DNA of 64,000 bases from Anthoceros angustus (lineage: Eukaryota > Streptophyta > Anthocerotopsida > Anthocerotales > Anthocerotaceae), in contig MU008151.1 of the NCBI GenBank assembly GCA_010909165.1, positions 62,001-126,000 on the forward strand. Reading direction: 5' to 3'. Below the pieces are notes generated by a model that searched no databases, was not told the origin of the DNA, and saw only the letters and a program-made list of their open reading frames with translations. Below, in pieces: positions 1 through 10,145 of the stretch. Numbering within the stretch: the first letter of the stretch is position 1; each line of letters begins with the position of its first letter. The position numbers and the translations under genes are program-made.

Positions 1-1287
1 CGATGCGCGTCTGCTTCCTTTCTCACCTGCCATCTCTATTCCCTCAACCTTTTGAAATTCAGCAAACATCTACATTTTAGTATCCGTCGCCTCCGCGAGC
101 GCTCCACAAGAGGACGTCCAGAAGGTGTGGTGACAAGACGGAACAACGGCAGCCCCAGCCTGGGAAATGCACACTCTGTTCAACAGGAGGAGCTTGCGGC
201 CCAGGATTGTAGTGCAGCTGTCAGACCAGGCAGCTGTGACTTCCATTTGAACATTCAGTTCGGGAGAAGGAAGGGTTCAAATTTGGAAATCACAGTTCGG
301 CCCACACTCAGGTTCCTGCTCCGCCCGCTCTCAACACTTGACAAACATGCATACGGGGAGACACCACCAACTTTCTTGTCTCTTCTTCTCTTTTCATCAT
401 CTTCTTGCGGGAGGCGGCAGTAGCAGGAACATAAAGTTATGTCAGCTTAGGTTTATTGATCAGTCACTCTAATGATATGTACAACCGTCACACTTTTCAG
501 TGACGCCAAGAGAAGATTCACCTTCTCGTATTCAAACGAAAAAAACCAAAGTCTCTTAAGTACAAAGCATGTGCCTTGTGCTCCATTGGGCAGGCTAGGG
601 ATTGTGACTTCTCTCATCACATGCCTTCAGTTGCGTTGCCGTGTTCGCCATCTGAAGGAAGTTGTTCACTTGCTCACTCACCCGTAAGCAAAGGAAAACA
701 AAGCACGGAAAACAAACTCGTCGTCGGTGTCACCCGGCCCTAGTAACACCTGCTGCTGCTGCTGCTGCTGCTGCTGCCACCAAAAACATTCCCATATGTC
801 AGAAAATCCACATCGCTGCCCGAGGCACAGTATCCGGTCTCACTGTGGATACTAGGATTCCCCCCACCGCTTTACAGCCAGATGCATAGCACACCGGAAT
901 GGACCTTCACAGTGAACCTTGCTATCTTTTCTTTCTTCGTGGGAATATTCTGCTTACTACAAACCCACCTGTAACTAAACAGGCTCGCAAATGCCTGCTT
1001 CTCCACACCACCTTTGTCAGATTGTGTGGATGTACAGACAGTCAACGAGAAAAAGACTGCTTTCTGATGAACCTCCTACCCTCCTCGTCTGACAAAACTG
1101 TCCAAGTCGTCCACCTACGCTCGAGATTCTGGTCCGCAACAGGGCCAGCATGATGGTCAAGGTTGCCACAGAGCAGACACACGACTTCATCAAGCGAAAG
1201 ACTGGTTGACATGTCTCATTTCGCAGAAAGCCCTCAGAGAAGGCAACCAGCTGCTCAGGAAGGTGGGATCCCACTCCTACATCTGTA
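1..1287. other. Left flank, no supported gene; CTG microsatellite
   Basis: I see no supported coding gene here. Reading frames are short and lack splice-linked partners. A CTG trinucleotide run of about nine units lies near 751-778. The right end is the 3' flank of the minus-strand gene that stops at 1288. Confidence 0.5.
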
Positions 1288-3507
1288 TTAAACATATTTT
1301 CCACGGTATCTGGGTCGAGAATCCAAGAGATCACACGGTGCGACAGAAATATGGGCACGCACAAGTGTCTTGCAATTGCACGACTGCATTTTCAAAGATG
1401 AGTCTTCCACTCTACCGAGTCGACTCACTGCAGGTGAAGAAACAGGCCTTCCAGACTCGCTGTCTGCCGAGTCTGCCTTGCAGTACATACATTCGGACTC
1501 ACCATTCGCAGGCAACACCACTGAGTGGATACTACCCTTCTCCCTGTGCAGCTCTAGCAGTCTTACATGGTTCTCTCTGAACTCCAAATGCTTCCTGGCT
1601 GCAGCATCTGCCATCTCTGCAGTGTACCGACATGTTTTCTCCATGGTCAACAAACAACGACTGTACTTAGTGCTAAGTATCTGCTCACTGCTTGCCCGTA
1701 GCTGGAAACACGGATGTGCTGGGAAGTAGTTCTCAGCACACTCATCCCTCGCTGCGGGAAAGAAGAACACCAACCTCCCGCCCTGGACAAGAAGTCGGGC
1801 AGCCATATCCAACAGATCATGAACGCACTCCGCCAGGGTGTAGGGAGCCGTGGATGGAATGTGTGCTGCTCTTTTCTCGGTTGGGATTGTGTAAGGCTCC
1901 CTGGTTCCATTCAACATCTTCCGGCCACCAGATTTGCGACCACCAGCACGCACTCCATACGGCGGATCACAGATAATGGCATCAAAAACCTGAAGACGAA
2001 GAGGCCATTCAGAAGCAATATGGCAAGAAGACACAAGTAGCTCGGAGTACACAGGAACGGCCATAAAACATGTAGCACTTCAATAGCCAAGAGATTTTTT
2101 TTCTACCAGCACGAGCCTCAAAGTTATGCCATAAGCGATTGCAGCATACGTTCAGACCAAAATACACACCTCTGATAAGTCTTTGCGCCAGGGTGGCGAG
2201 TTGTTGTCTGCCCTTATCAGCCCCACCGGAGAATGTAAATTATACTGCAGCCAAAATTCGTATGAGCTTCACATGCCACAACTATCTCATGCAATACTCC
2301 AATGATCCAATAGACTGAACTACAGCAGCAGGACAGCAAACCAATTCGGGACATAGTCCCTTCCGCAAACAACAACCCTACCTGCGTGAAGTTACTCCAA
2401 ACGTTGCAATCCGGGCCTCGTCCATCACGAACAACCCTGATGTCTATGTCTGCGCCCTGAATAGACCAAAAGCAGACTGTCTCAAAACTTGAGCAGATAA
2501 AAGTAAAGCAGGCAATCTCCTCGCAGTGGTGACCAGTCAGAAGCCAGCAGACAGGTACTGGAGAAAGGACAACAAGAGGAAGACACTAACCAAGGTAAAA
2601 GCACCATAGTGAGCAGCTGCCACAAGGATACTCCCAGTGCCAACAAATGGATCATAAACAAGCTTGCCAGGCCGTACTAGAGCCTGATTTGCCATCAAGA
2701 ACGCCATTTCTGCATCCATAGCTGTTGGCCCAAGATACTTTCGACTGCTGAGCTCATACTTTGGCACCAAACTTCTATCCGCGCCACCAATTTCTCGCCC
2801 AAAATAATAAACCTTCATAACGGACGGTGGTAATCCATTGTTTGTTGCTAGTCCATTCGCCAGCGACTGCACGTCACTCTCAATCATCCAGAATCTGTGC
2901 TCAGGTTTCTTCAACTGCACATGGCCCTGCTTGGCGCACAAAGCAAAATCAGCTTCCACACCAATCATTCAATAGCCTCAGTATGGCCATTCCCATCAGC
3001 TTTGAAGATACTGCAGGATACTCACTCGAAATGGAATAAATGCACAACTGTCAATACGCTCCTTCTGCTCCTCAGAGCTCAGCGCTCTTCCAAAACAGTC
3101 CACAACGATCTTGAAAGTGCTGCCTTCGCTGAGAAATGGAGACTTCCTGTCGTCCGGGTAACTCGCAACTGCTTCCTTAAGCTCCTGAAAAGAATTCCCT
3201 TCTCCCCAAACCTCAAACATCCCTTTCACCAAAAGACCTGCACGCAGAAACAAAGCTGATCGTAAGAGACTGACGAGCCTTGCACAGCCTTGGGGTTTGG
3301 GGTTTAAGACATACTGCGACATGCAACTTGGCGTGCCAGGTCTTCTGACGGCAAGTTCACAAAATAAAATGGAGAATCTGGATGCAGCGATTCCGACTGC
3401 TTCCATTGCAAAGCCGTCCCGTCTGCTCCGTGCAGAGTAGCCAAAGCCTCAACCTCAGGCAGCCGATAGTCCAGTAGCCGGTGGAGAAAATAGCAAAGGT
3501 ACCACAT
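1288..3507 (-). CDS. TRM11: tRNA (guanosine(10)-N2)-methyltransferase, TRM11/TRMT11 family
   Basis: Six exons can be joined with GT-AG introns and phase agreement: 3507-3315, 3237-3026, 2926-2591, 2456-2382, 2244-2170 and 1989-1288, giving 530 residues. The start ATG at 3507 gives MWYLCYF, the usual start of plant family members; the frame has no earlier ATG. In order, the protein has an N-terminal region matching the THUMP-containing part, then SAM motif I (DPFVGTGS), the conserved ADIDIRVVRDGRGPD block, LIRADNN, and the catalytic DPPYG motif at the start of exon 6. It ends in RPRYRGKYV, as plant homologues do. Family knowledge: with TRM112 it methylates the 2-amino group of guanosine-10 in cytosolic tRNAs. 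Exon 5 is only 75 nt, and the in-frame sequence just before exon 6 (2064-1990) is intron, not coding. Divergent to the TRAPP gene at 3913. Confidence 0.93.
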
Positions 3508-3912
3508 TTCTCCAATCAATGGCAACAAGGCAGCCGCCCCTCAGCCCAAGCCCAGATAACAGTACCATGTAACCCCTGCACAGTGAGGATCAAGCACAAA
3601 CCGCGGCCTCCAGCAATGTTGCTGTATCTGAGGGCAACAGCAAGACACTACCAAACTGATTTGAGAGTTTCAAATCAGTATTCCCCTTCTTTGGTGGTGG
3701 GCTTCGCTGAAACCTACGCTGATGCAGATGCCAAACCCTAAGCACGCTCTACCAGTATGTCCTCTTTCTCTAGCAACTGGTGCTTGCCTTCCGTCATGGT
3801 CTCGCGGAAACCTACGCTTGTTGTTGCAAATGGCAAACCGTAAGCACGTTGCAACGAGTAGATCCTTGCTGTAAGAGCTGGTTGAACGTGGTGACTTTCC
3901 TCAGCCAGAGCT
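3508..3912. promoter_or_regulatory. Shared divergent intergenic region between TRM11 and TRAPPC6 genes
   Basis: About 400 bp separate two head-to-head start codons (3507 minus, 3913 plus), so this stretch must hold both 5' UTRs and probably both core promoters. It contains an imperfect direct repeat: gctt-cg-ctgaaacctacgct near 3703 and ctcgcggaaacctacgct near 3801, each followed by a similar gcaaac-cc-taagcacg block. No confident TATA box was seen. Confidence 0.45.
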
Positions 3913-4440
3913 ATGCCGACTGCAGGGACGAGGGAGGTGGCGGAGAGCGTGGTGGACAGTCTAAACATCGAGCTGGTGGCCACGTATTGCAAGCGCCTGC
4001 TACCCACGAAGCCGGATCTAGCAGCTCGGCGGATTGAGGCTATCGGTTACCAGGTGGGCCTGCAGCTGGCCGAGCGCTATACCAAGGACCGGCCCAGATT
4101 CGCGGACCATCTTGAAGTGATCAAATTTATCTGCAAGGACTTCTGGGCCGAGGTCTTCAAGAAGCAGATTGACAATTTGAAAACGAATCACAGAGGTGTG
4201 TTTGTGCTGCAGGACACCCGGTTCAGGTGGCTCACCCGCATATCTATTGACCTGCCCATGACCAATTCTTCGGTGGACACTTCTCCGACTGCGAGGGCTG
4301 CCCAGGCTGCAGGCCCATACCTGTACTTCCCTTGTGGCCTGATACGAGGGGCTCTGACAAATCTGGGTGTGGCCTGTGCTGTTTCTGCCGAGGTTACCAC
4401 TTTGCCTGCCTGCTCCTTCGTGGTTCGCATCAAGGTTTGA
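3913..4440 (+). CDS. TRAPPC6: TRAPP complex subunit 6 (Trs33/Bet3 superfamily)
   Basis: Intronless gene of 175 residues, near the usual size for TRAPPC6/Trs33. The ATG at 3913 gives MPTAGTREVAESVVDSL. The N-terminal helices (VATYCKRLLP, IEAIGYQVGLQLAERYT), the central LEVIKFICKDFWAEVFKKQIDNLKTNH block and the C-terminal YLYFPCGLIRGALTNLG segment match the Bet3-like alpha/beta fold of the Trs33 branch. Family knowledge: it is a small core subunit of TRAPP, the vesicle-tethering complex and Rab GEF at the Golgi. About 20 residues rich in Ser/Thr/Ala between FRWLTRISIDLPMTN and AAGPYLYF form a flexible insertion. No targeting signal, consistent with a cytosolic peripheral membrane complex. Confidence 0.9.
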   Translation: MPTAGTREVAESVVDSLNIELVATYCKRLLPTKPDLAARRIEAIGYQVGLQLAERYTKDRPRFADHLEVIKFICKDFWAEVFKKQIDNLKTNHRGVFVLQDTRFRWLTRISIDLPMTNSSVDTSPTARAAQAAGPYLYFPCGLIRGALTNLGVACAVSAEVTTLPACSFVVRIKV

Positions 4441-5139
4441 AGGCGCGGAATGTATGTGCATTTATGTAACCGGTATGGTCTTATGAGCAGCAGTTGCCCA
4501 CCAGGCATATGTCGAGTTGCGGATCAGTGTACAGGTTGCAAAGGAAATCCTTCTACGGTTTGTGGGGGATGGTAGCTTGATTAGGACCGTCATGAAAATG
4601 CAAGAACGCAGGTTGCCACTTCTTCTCTTCTTTACCCGACAGGCAGTACGCAAGGATTAGCTTGTAGTCGCAGATGGTTTTCAATGGGCCTGCCGATTAG
4701 GGCAGGCAGACTTGTGGACTCTTATACATTACGGAAGGGGGCTATCGAGAAGTGCCCCCGATCATCAACTTAGATTGCCAGGAGCTATGGAGCTTTCATT
4801 GCTGGCCTTCACACAAATTTGTTCGATGCGAGAAATTTTGTTGTTGCACTCTTTTCGTTAGCATGTGGGCAATGCTCACCATGAAAGGGGTTTGAAATCT
4901 AGTCACTATCACTGCTGTCCGTAAAGTATAAACAATCAACATTCGGTCAATCGAAAAAATCACATTCGTCTCCTAATTCACTTTTGTGCCCTAGTCTATG
5001 CTGAATCTACGGTGAGGGCTGGAACAACATTCCGCAGTAGAGGAGTCGGCTTTGGCCACTAGTGGACAGATGCTGAAAATTTTCTACGAGGGCCCTGTGC
5101 GATGACATATCATGGATGTGAGGTCAGGAGGAAGTCAGT
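4441..5139. other. Intergenic, tail-to-tail 3' flanks
   Basis: Between the stop of the TRAPP gene (plus) and the stop of the BAHD gene (minus). AT-richer than the flanking genes. I see no gene or repeat, only presumptive 3' UTRs. Confidence 0.5.
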
Positions 5140-6549
5140 CTACTCGTCAGGAAGGAATTCTGGATCTGCAATCAAGTTCTCCATGTGCTCTCCTTTCAAA
5201 CCCACAAAGACGTTAAAGTACCCATCACCTTTGTGGCTGGGAAGCATGATCACAGACCCATCAAAGGGGTTATTTCCTGGACTTGCGAAAATTGGCTTAC
5301 CGGAGCCCATATCAGCATCCATGAACCCCATCCGTACCCAACTAGCAGCTGACACGTCATGGCCCGCACTCTCCCCTGCATTAACATTCATAACCAAGGG
5401 CGAGCTCTGAGCCTCGACAAAAGCCAGCAGTGAGTTCATGTACTCGCTTGTGAAGCCTGCAATGGCATCCCGTATACACTGCGCAGAGAACGAGAGGGGT
5501 TTGTTGGCAACGTCTCCTGCATCAGCCACGGCGTTCACAAAGCAGATGCAATTCCCAAAGTATCCCTGGGGCAACTTAGGCTTGAATCTCGCCCTAGCAT
5601 CCAAAGTGGTCAGAAACTTGGTCTTTCGCTCAGGCTGGAGATGTCGTGCTTTTGTGATACACCTCCACACGTGAGCATTGATGCTCTCAAAGGTGGAGTA
5701 GGTCTGATCTGCTCCTGCCATAGCCAAGGCCTTGATCCTCTTCAGCTGACCTGGGCTGAACACAAACATCCTCTCGGCCGGCCAGAGGAACGGATCGGGC
5801 TTGGGCAAGCTTGCAGCAAGATCAGGCACAACCCTCAATTCTGAGGGGCTGAAGGCAGGATCCAGGGTTCCCCTGGCCTTGAGCAGAGTTCTGTCATGGA
5901 CAGGGGGCAACGACAGCTCCCTGCCTCTGGCCATCTCTGACAGAGAGTTGACGAACATGTTGACAGACAGCCCATCTGTGCAGGCGTGGTTGACGGTCAC
6001 CACCAGGGCAGCTCCCCCACAAGCAAACCGAGTAACCTGGTTGCAGCACACCCGATCAGACCCAACTGCATCAAACAAACAAAGTCCAATCCCAGGGCAG
6101 GACAGGACAGGTACCTGAACGTAGGTCACGGGGCAATCGAACACCGCATCTCCCACCACAGCCGGACCCGGATCCAGCAGCTGCGTGTAGAGAGGATTCG
6201 GCTGGAAATCCCCGAAATCCGACAGCCTCCCGCTCACCTCAGCCTCCACAAACTCGATCCCGGCGTCGTTACACAGCAGCTCCAGCTTCCTGTCCTGCCT
6301 TCTCCGAATCCTCCCTGCAGTCGGGTAGAAGGGCACCAGGAGGCGGGACAGCGCATCCTTGATCCCCTCCACCGGCAGCACCTCCTGCCCGTCCTCCCGA
6401 GCAGCGTAGAAAAGCAGCACCGGAATGTGGCGAGGCCGCACAAAGTGATCTGCCCCGGAGAAAGACAGCACCCTGTTGTGCCCGGCTGGAGTCGCCGGCA
6501 ATACGGTACACGATTCCCTGGACACCACCCTCATGCTCTCCCGCACCAT
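5140..6549 (-). CDS. BAHD-family acyltransferase (HCT-like clade)
   Basis: Acyl-CoA-dependent acyltransferase of the plant BAHD family, two exons: 6549-6115 and 6036-5140, 443 residues. The intron (6114-6037, 78 nt, GT-AG) has no stop and keeps frame, so an intronless reading gives a false 26-residue insertion. Removing it restores VTYVQ-VTRFACGG, where the family's conserved phase-0 intron normally lies. The catalytic HxxxDG motif is present as HACTDG (His about residue 162). The second family motif, DFGWG, is altered to DMGSG (about residue 387), keeping Asp and both Gly but losing Phe and Trp. Family knowledge: cytosolic enzymes that esterify or amidate alcohols or amines with acyl-CoAs, as in phenylpropanoid, cutin or spermidine conjugate pathways. 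The substrate cannot be read from sequence. The HCT-like assignment rests only on overall length and VTRFxCGG. Confidence 0.88.
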   Translation of the reverse strand: MVRESMRVVSRESCTVLPATPAGHNRVLSFSGADHFVRPRHIPVLLFYAAREDGQEVLPVEGIKDALSRLLVPFYPTAGRIRRRQDRKLELLCNDAGIEFVEAEVSGRLSDFGDFQPNPLYTQLLDPGPAVVGDAVFDCPVTYVQVPVLSCPGIGLCLFDAVGSDRVCCNQVTRFACGGAALVVTVNHACTDGLSVNMFVNSLSEMARGRELSLPPVHDRTLLKARGTLDPAFSPSELRVVPDLAASLPKPDPFLWPAERMFVFSPGQLKRIKALAMAGADQTYSTFESINAHVWRCITKARHLQPERKTKFLTTLDARARFKPKLPQGYFGNCICFVNAVADAGDVANKPLSFSAQCIRDAIAGFTSEYMNSLLAFVEAQSSPLVMNVNAGESAGHDVSAASWVRMGFMDADMGSGKPIFASPGNNPFDGSVIMLPSHKGDGYFNVFVGLKGEHMENLIADPEFLPDE

Positions 6550-7651
6550 TGCCCTCCGCCTCTCAGTTTGTCAGAGCTGCAAACACGGTCACTGACTACA
6601 TATATAGAGCAACACGGAGGCTGTAATTTCGCTGCAAGTGCATCTCCCGATCTCCGAGATGACTAGCATACCACGACCACATATAACAGCTTTCTTCGAT
6701 TGTCTTTATGCATACATGGGTTGCAGCAGCGACAATCCGATCTTTTCTGACTACAGCCCAAACGCTTGGGTGGAAATCCTCTGGCCATGCTCGGGAAGGG
6801 GATGTGTCAGACGACCCAGCTACATCTATTATGACAGCAACCCTGTGCCATTGTGGGAGGCGGCCTCGCCAACACCTGTTATGCAGCATCATGAAGGTGA
6901 TCAAGCTTCGATATGAATCCTACTTCTACTTTTGCTCGCAGGATGTCCTTGAAGATCAAAGCATCCTCCCTGTCTTCATGGTTGATCACAAACAAGTCAG
7001 CAACCTCGAGAAAGGAGCCAGGAATGTTGAAACCAGGCAGAGTATGGTATTCGCAGTTTTACTATGCAGTATGTTTTGGCAGTTTTTGCTCATTCCATAT
7101 CGATCTGACAAACTGAACACCCACTGCAAGTGAAAACTGAATAGATGCTGGATGAAGGCCTTCCCCATCCCATACAGCTATGAGAAATTGAATATGAAAG
7201 AACCTTTGCAGCGCAAGGCCTATCACCATGGAGTGGACATCATAGCATCTCGCACCAAGGTCTAGAGCGATGGAGCCGATATCGTTCTTTGAATTCAATG
7301 GCCAATCCAGACTGAGGAAAAAAACCACTAGGTGCCAGACCAACGTTTCGCTTCGATCAGAAAAGGGAATGGCAGAGTCTATGGAATATGTAACCGATGG
7401 CCCTGAAAACTTCGTTACTAGGTCTTCGGTTTCAGCTTTTCACACTGGTAGCTGATGCGACCTTATCGGCACTCCTGTGGACGTGAAGGAGCAAGCAGGC
7501 TTTTGTGCGATCCCGCGCCAGCTGGCACGAGAATCGGAGCTTGTTGTGGGGAGCGCGATGGCGGGCGTCCATGGGAGCTGCCCGGAGGTGCGTCGTGAGG
7601 GGAGAGGGAGGGAATGACGAGAAAGGGAGGATGCGGACGTGAAGATTGAGG
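6550..7651. other. Intergenic / promoter region between BAHD and P-class PPR genes
   Basis: Head-to-head spacer of 1.1 kb. No convincing reading frame; it probably carries the promoters of both flanking genes and the PPR 5' UTR. Nothing else recognised. Confidence 0.4.
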
Positions 7652-9451
7652 ATGAGGTTGGTGTGCCTCAACCTCGGCATCAGCCTGAGGAGCAATGGCG
7701 CGCAGGAGGTGCATCACAGCCTGAGTGAGGCCAGGTTGCTGCGGGACAGGGCTGCCAATGGCGAGGCTTTGCAGAGGATGGCGCAGCCGCCCTACCGGAC
7801 GGTGGAGGTGGCAGCGCAGAGCGTGACTCTGACGGTGCCTCCGGTGGAGGAGATGGATCTTGAGCAGTCCATGCGACAATTCGGTGCAGTGGAAATTCAG
7901 GAGCAGTGCTCGGTCTCGGATATGGCGCGGACGCAGCCTGTCTTGCCGGATTCTTTGGATGAATTCTTGGAAGGCAGGGAGGATCCGGGGGAATCCCCTT
8001 CTGCGGACCTGCCTGACGGCGGCGGCAGCGGGAGCGGGGCCAAGAAGAAGAGGGAGTGGACGGGGCCGCGGAGGACGAAGAGGAGGCCGCCGCAGCCTCC
8101 TTGGACTGAGGAGGAAACGCGGGAGAGAGTGGAGCTGGTGCTGGACTCCATTCTTGATAGCGAGGATGAGGTGGAGATTGCTGTAAGTAGTGTTTTGGAT
8201 TCGTGGTTGGGAAAGATCACGAGAGTAGATTTAGGCGGTGTCATCAAGGAGCTGGGAAGGGAAAGACGGGCGGATATGGCCTTGGAAGTCTTTAGGTGGA
8301 TGCAGCGACAGAGAGGCCGGCTGAAACCTCAGAGACACGTTTTGAGCTTGATTCTTGGCGTTCTTGGCCGCGCAGGTATGCTTACTGCTGCGAGGGAGAT
8401 TTTTGACTTCTACTTGGAAGCAGAGGCGGACAATGTCCATTTTTACAACAGTATGATCTCAGCGTATGCACACCATGGAAGCTTCGATCAGGCGTGCGCC
8501 TTGTTCCAAGAAATGTGTCACAGAAATGTGGTACCTAGTGAGGTGACTTTCAACACACTCTTCACAGGGATTGCCCTGTCGGGTTCTTCTGCGGATCAGG
8601 TCGCGGAGTTGTTCTCAACTATGAAGCGATTCAACTTGGAACCCAGCACACGGACATTCAATGCTATGATTTCGGTTTGTGTAAAGAGTGGTGACCCGAC
8701 GTTGGCATCTGAGGTATTGAAGGATATGCGTCGTGTTGGCCAGGAGCCGGACATCTTCACATACAACGCTCTCATCAACATGTACAGTAAAGCTGGCAGT
8801 CTGGAGGAAGCTATACGGACCTTGGACGAATTGAAGACTGCAGGGTTTAGGCCAAACTGTGTAACTTACTGTGAGCTTATTCAGATGATGATGAGGGCTG
8901 CTAAGCCCTTGGAAGCCATCAGACTGGTGGATGAGATGCTAAATGCAGGTTGCGTGGTGGATGTAACTGCTTACAGCATAGCGATTTCTGCATATGGTAG
9001 AGCAGGGCAGGCTGTCCAAGCAGGTCAGGTTTTCAGCCAGCTGAGGCAGGCGGGTTTAAGGCCGAGCGTTGTGACGTGGAGTTCGCTGATACAGGCGTTC
9101 AACAAGCAGGGGATGTTTGAGGAGGCTGGTACCTATTTTGCTGACATGCTAGCTTCTGGTTGTCAGCCTGACCTCACACTGTTCAACATAATGTTGAGTG
9201 GCTATGGCAGAGAAGGCCTGGTAGTCAAGGCTTCAACCATTTTCCGGGAGATGGAGGTTCGGAAAATCAAACCTGACGCCATGTCCTACAATGCCATGAT
9301 TCACGCCTATTGCCATGCAGGGCAGCAGCAGAAAGCAAGAGAACTGTACAAGCAGATGGTAGAAGCAGGTTTTAGTCCCGACAAAATCAGTAAGGCGTTC
9401 CGAGTTGGTCGTGCCAAGACCGCACAACGCCCTTTGCAAAGACATTCTTGA
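7652..9451 (+). CDS. P-class pentatricopeptide repeat protein
   Basis: Intronless, 599 residues from ATG 7652, the first ATG after an in-frame stop. The first 60 residues are basic and hydroxylated, compatible with an organellar transit peptide. An acidic then Lys/Arg/Pro-rich linker follows (residues about 90-150). From about residue 260 to 575 there are at least nine 35-residue P-type PPR motifs of the form VTFNTLI..G..A..LF..M...G..P, with less regular ones upstream (about 170-260). There is no E, DYW or SMR domain at the C-terminus (…KTAQRPLQRHS). Family knowledge: such proteins bind organellar RNA and act in stabilisation, splicing or translation. The target cannot be predicted reliably here. 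An AATAAA signal lies about 110 bp downstream. Confidence 0.9.
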   Translation: MRLVCLNLGISLRSNGAQEVHHSLSEARLLRDRAANGEALQRMAQPPYRTVEVAAQSVTLTVPPVEEMDLEQSMRQFGAVEIQEQCSVSDMARTQPVLPDSLDEFLEGREDPGESPSADLPDGGGSGSGAKKKREWTGPRRTKRRPPQPPWTEEETRERVELVLDSILDSEDEVEIAVSSVLDSWLGKITRVDLGGVIKELGRERRADMALEVFRWMQRQRGRLKPQRHVLSLILGVLGRAGMLTAAREIFDFYLEAEADNVHFYNSMISAYAHHGSFDQACALFQEMCHRNVVPSEVTFNTLFTGIALSGSSADQVAELFSTMKRFNLEPSTRTFNAMISVCVKSGDPTLASEVLKDMRRVGQEPDIFTYNALINMYSKAGSLEEAIRTLDELKTAGFRPNCVTYCELIQMMMRAAKPLEAIRLVDEMLNAGCVVDVTAYSIAISAYGRAGQAVQAGQVFSQLRQAGLRPSVVTWSSLIQAFNKQGMFEEAGTYFADMLASGCQPDLTLFNIMLSGYGREGLVVKASTIFREMEVRKIKPDAMSYNAMIHAYCHAGQQQKARELYKQMVEAGFSPDKISKAFRVGRAKTAQRPLQRHS

Positions 9452-9563
9452 GAGGAAACCCTCTCGTTGTAGTTAGCTCTGAATCGTCTGACAACGTAGG
9501 CGACAGGTAGGCGAAAGGTGGGCTCTCGAGGGGGGTATTACGGGGCCTAGTTCCTCTTATGTG

Positions 9564-9569
9564 AATAAA
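9564..9569 (+). terminator. Putative poly(A) signal of the P-class PPR gene
   Basis: AATAAA within gtgaataaaag, about 113 bp after the stop codon at 9451. The hexamer is short and may occur by chance; the position is right for a near-upstream element. Confidence 0.4.
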
Positions 9570-9959
9570 AGTTTGAAGGGCAAGGGATTGGGGTGATGAG
9601 GCTTAATATCATTTACGCAGTCGTTAGGGCTACGCAAGCAGGGTAGTGGTGAAATCGGGACAGGGACACCCGGTATTCAGGCCGACATCCTTTGCGGATG
9701 TTTTTGTTGATATCCCGAGGCTTGCCCAAACGGCAGCTCGGAATGGAAGAGAGGGTCATTGCGTGTGTCCGTTACACATGAAGAGTGCTTGCCAGCCGAA
9801 TTGATGCCTATACCATCAATATTTTTCGTCCTCAGCATGAACTCGAAAGTAACTTGAACCATACTGGAATCAGGCCGAAGATGAGCACAGCATAATGTCT
9901 GTCAAACGAATCCAATCCGTGATGACTCCGTGGTAAGCCAACAGCTGTAGTGGGTCTAA

Positions 9960-10145
9960 CCACAAGTCCATATACTGATCTGCATTCCGACTAATAATCC
10001 TGCAAATTGAGCTTGCAGGATTACGAGTTGGCTGCAGGGCTCTAGTTGGCTTCTCTACTTCGGATATGCAGACAATGGCATTGCTCCAAGCAACGCAAAC
10101 CCCACAGATTTCCACGATAAGGTCCCTGGGTATAATGTGCAGAGC
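9960..10145 (-). pseudogene. Out-of-frame DYW-domain remnant
   Basis: Directly after the TAG that ends the PLS-type PPR gene, another minus frame reads IVEICGVCVAW...NAIVCIS-EVEK and ends near ADQYMDLW. Order and spacing resemble the second half of a DYW deaminase domain (IRVxKNLRVCxDCHxAxKxIS ... DYW), but CxxCH and the terminal DYW are not intact. I infer a frameshifted, decaying domain end. The similarity is weak and was judged by eye. Confidence 0.4.

Noticed and set aside
1990-2064. Apparent N-terminal 25 residues (AVPVYSELL...) joined to the DPPYG exon of TRM11
   Set aside because: A separate 75-nt exon at 2244-2170 supplies the conserved LIRADNN segment and joins in phase to 1989, so this stretch is intron.
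6037-6114. A 26-residue insertion unique to the BAHD enzyme
   Set aside because: It has GT-AG ends at the conserved family intron site and removal restores the family motif, so it is an intron.
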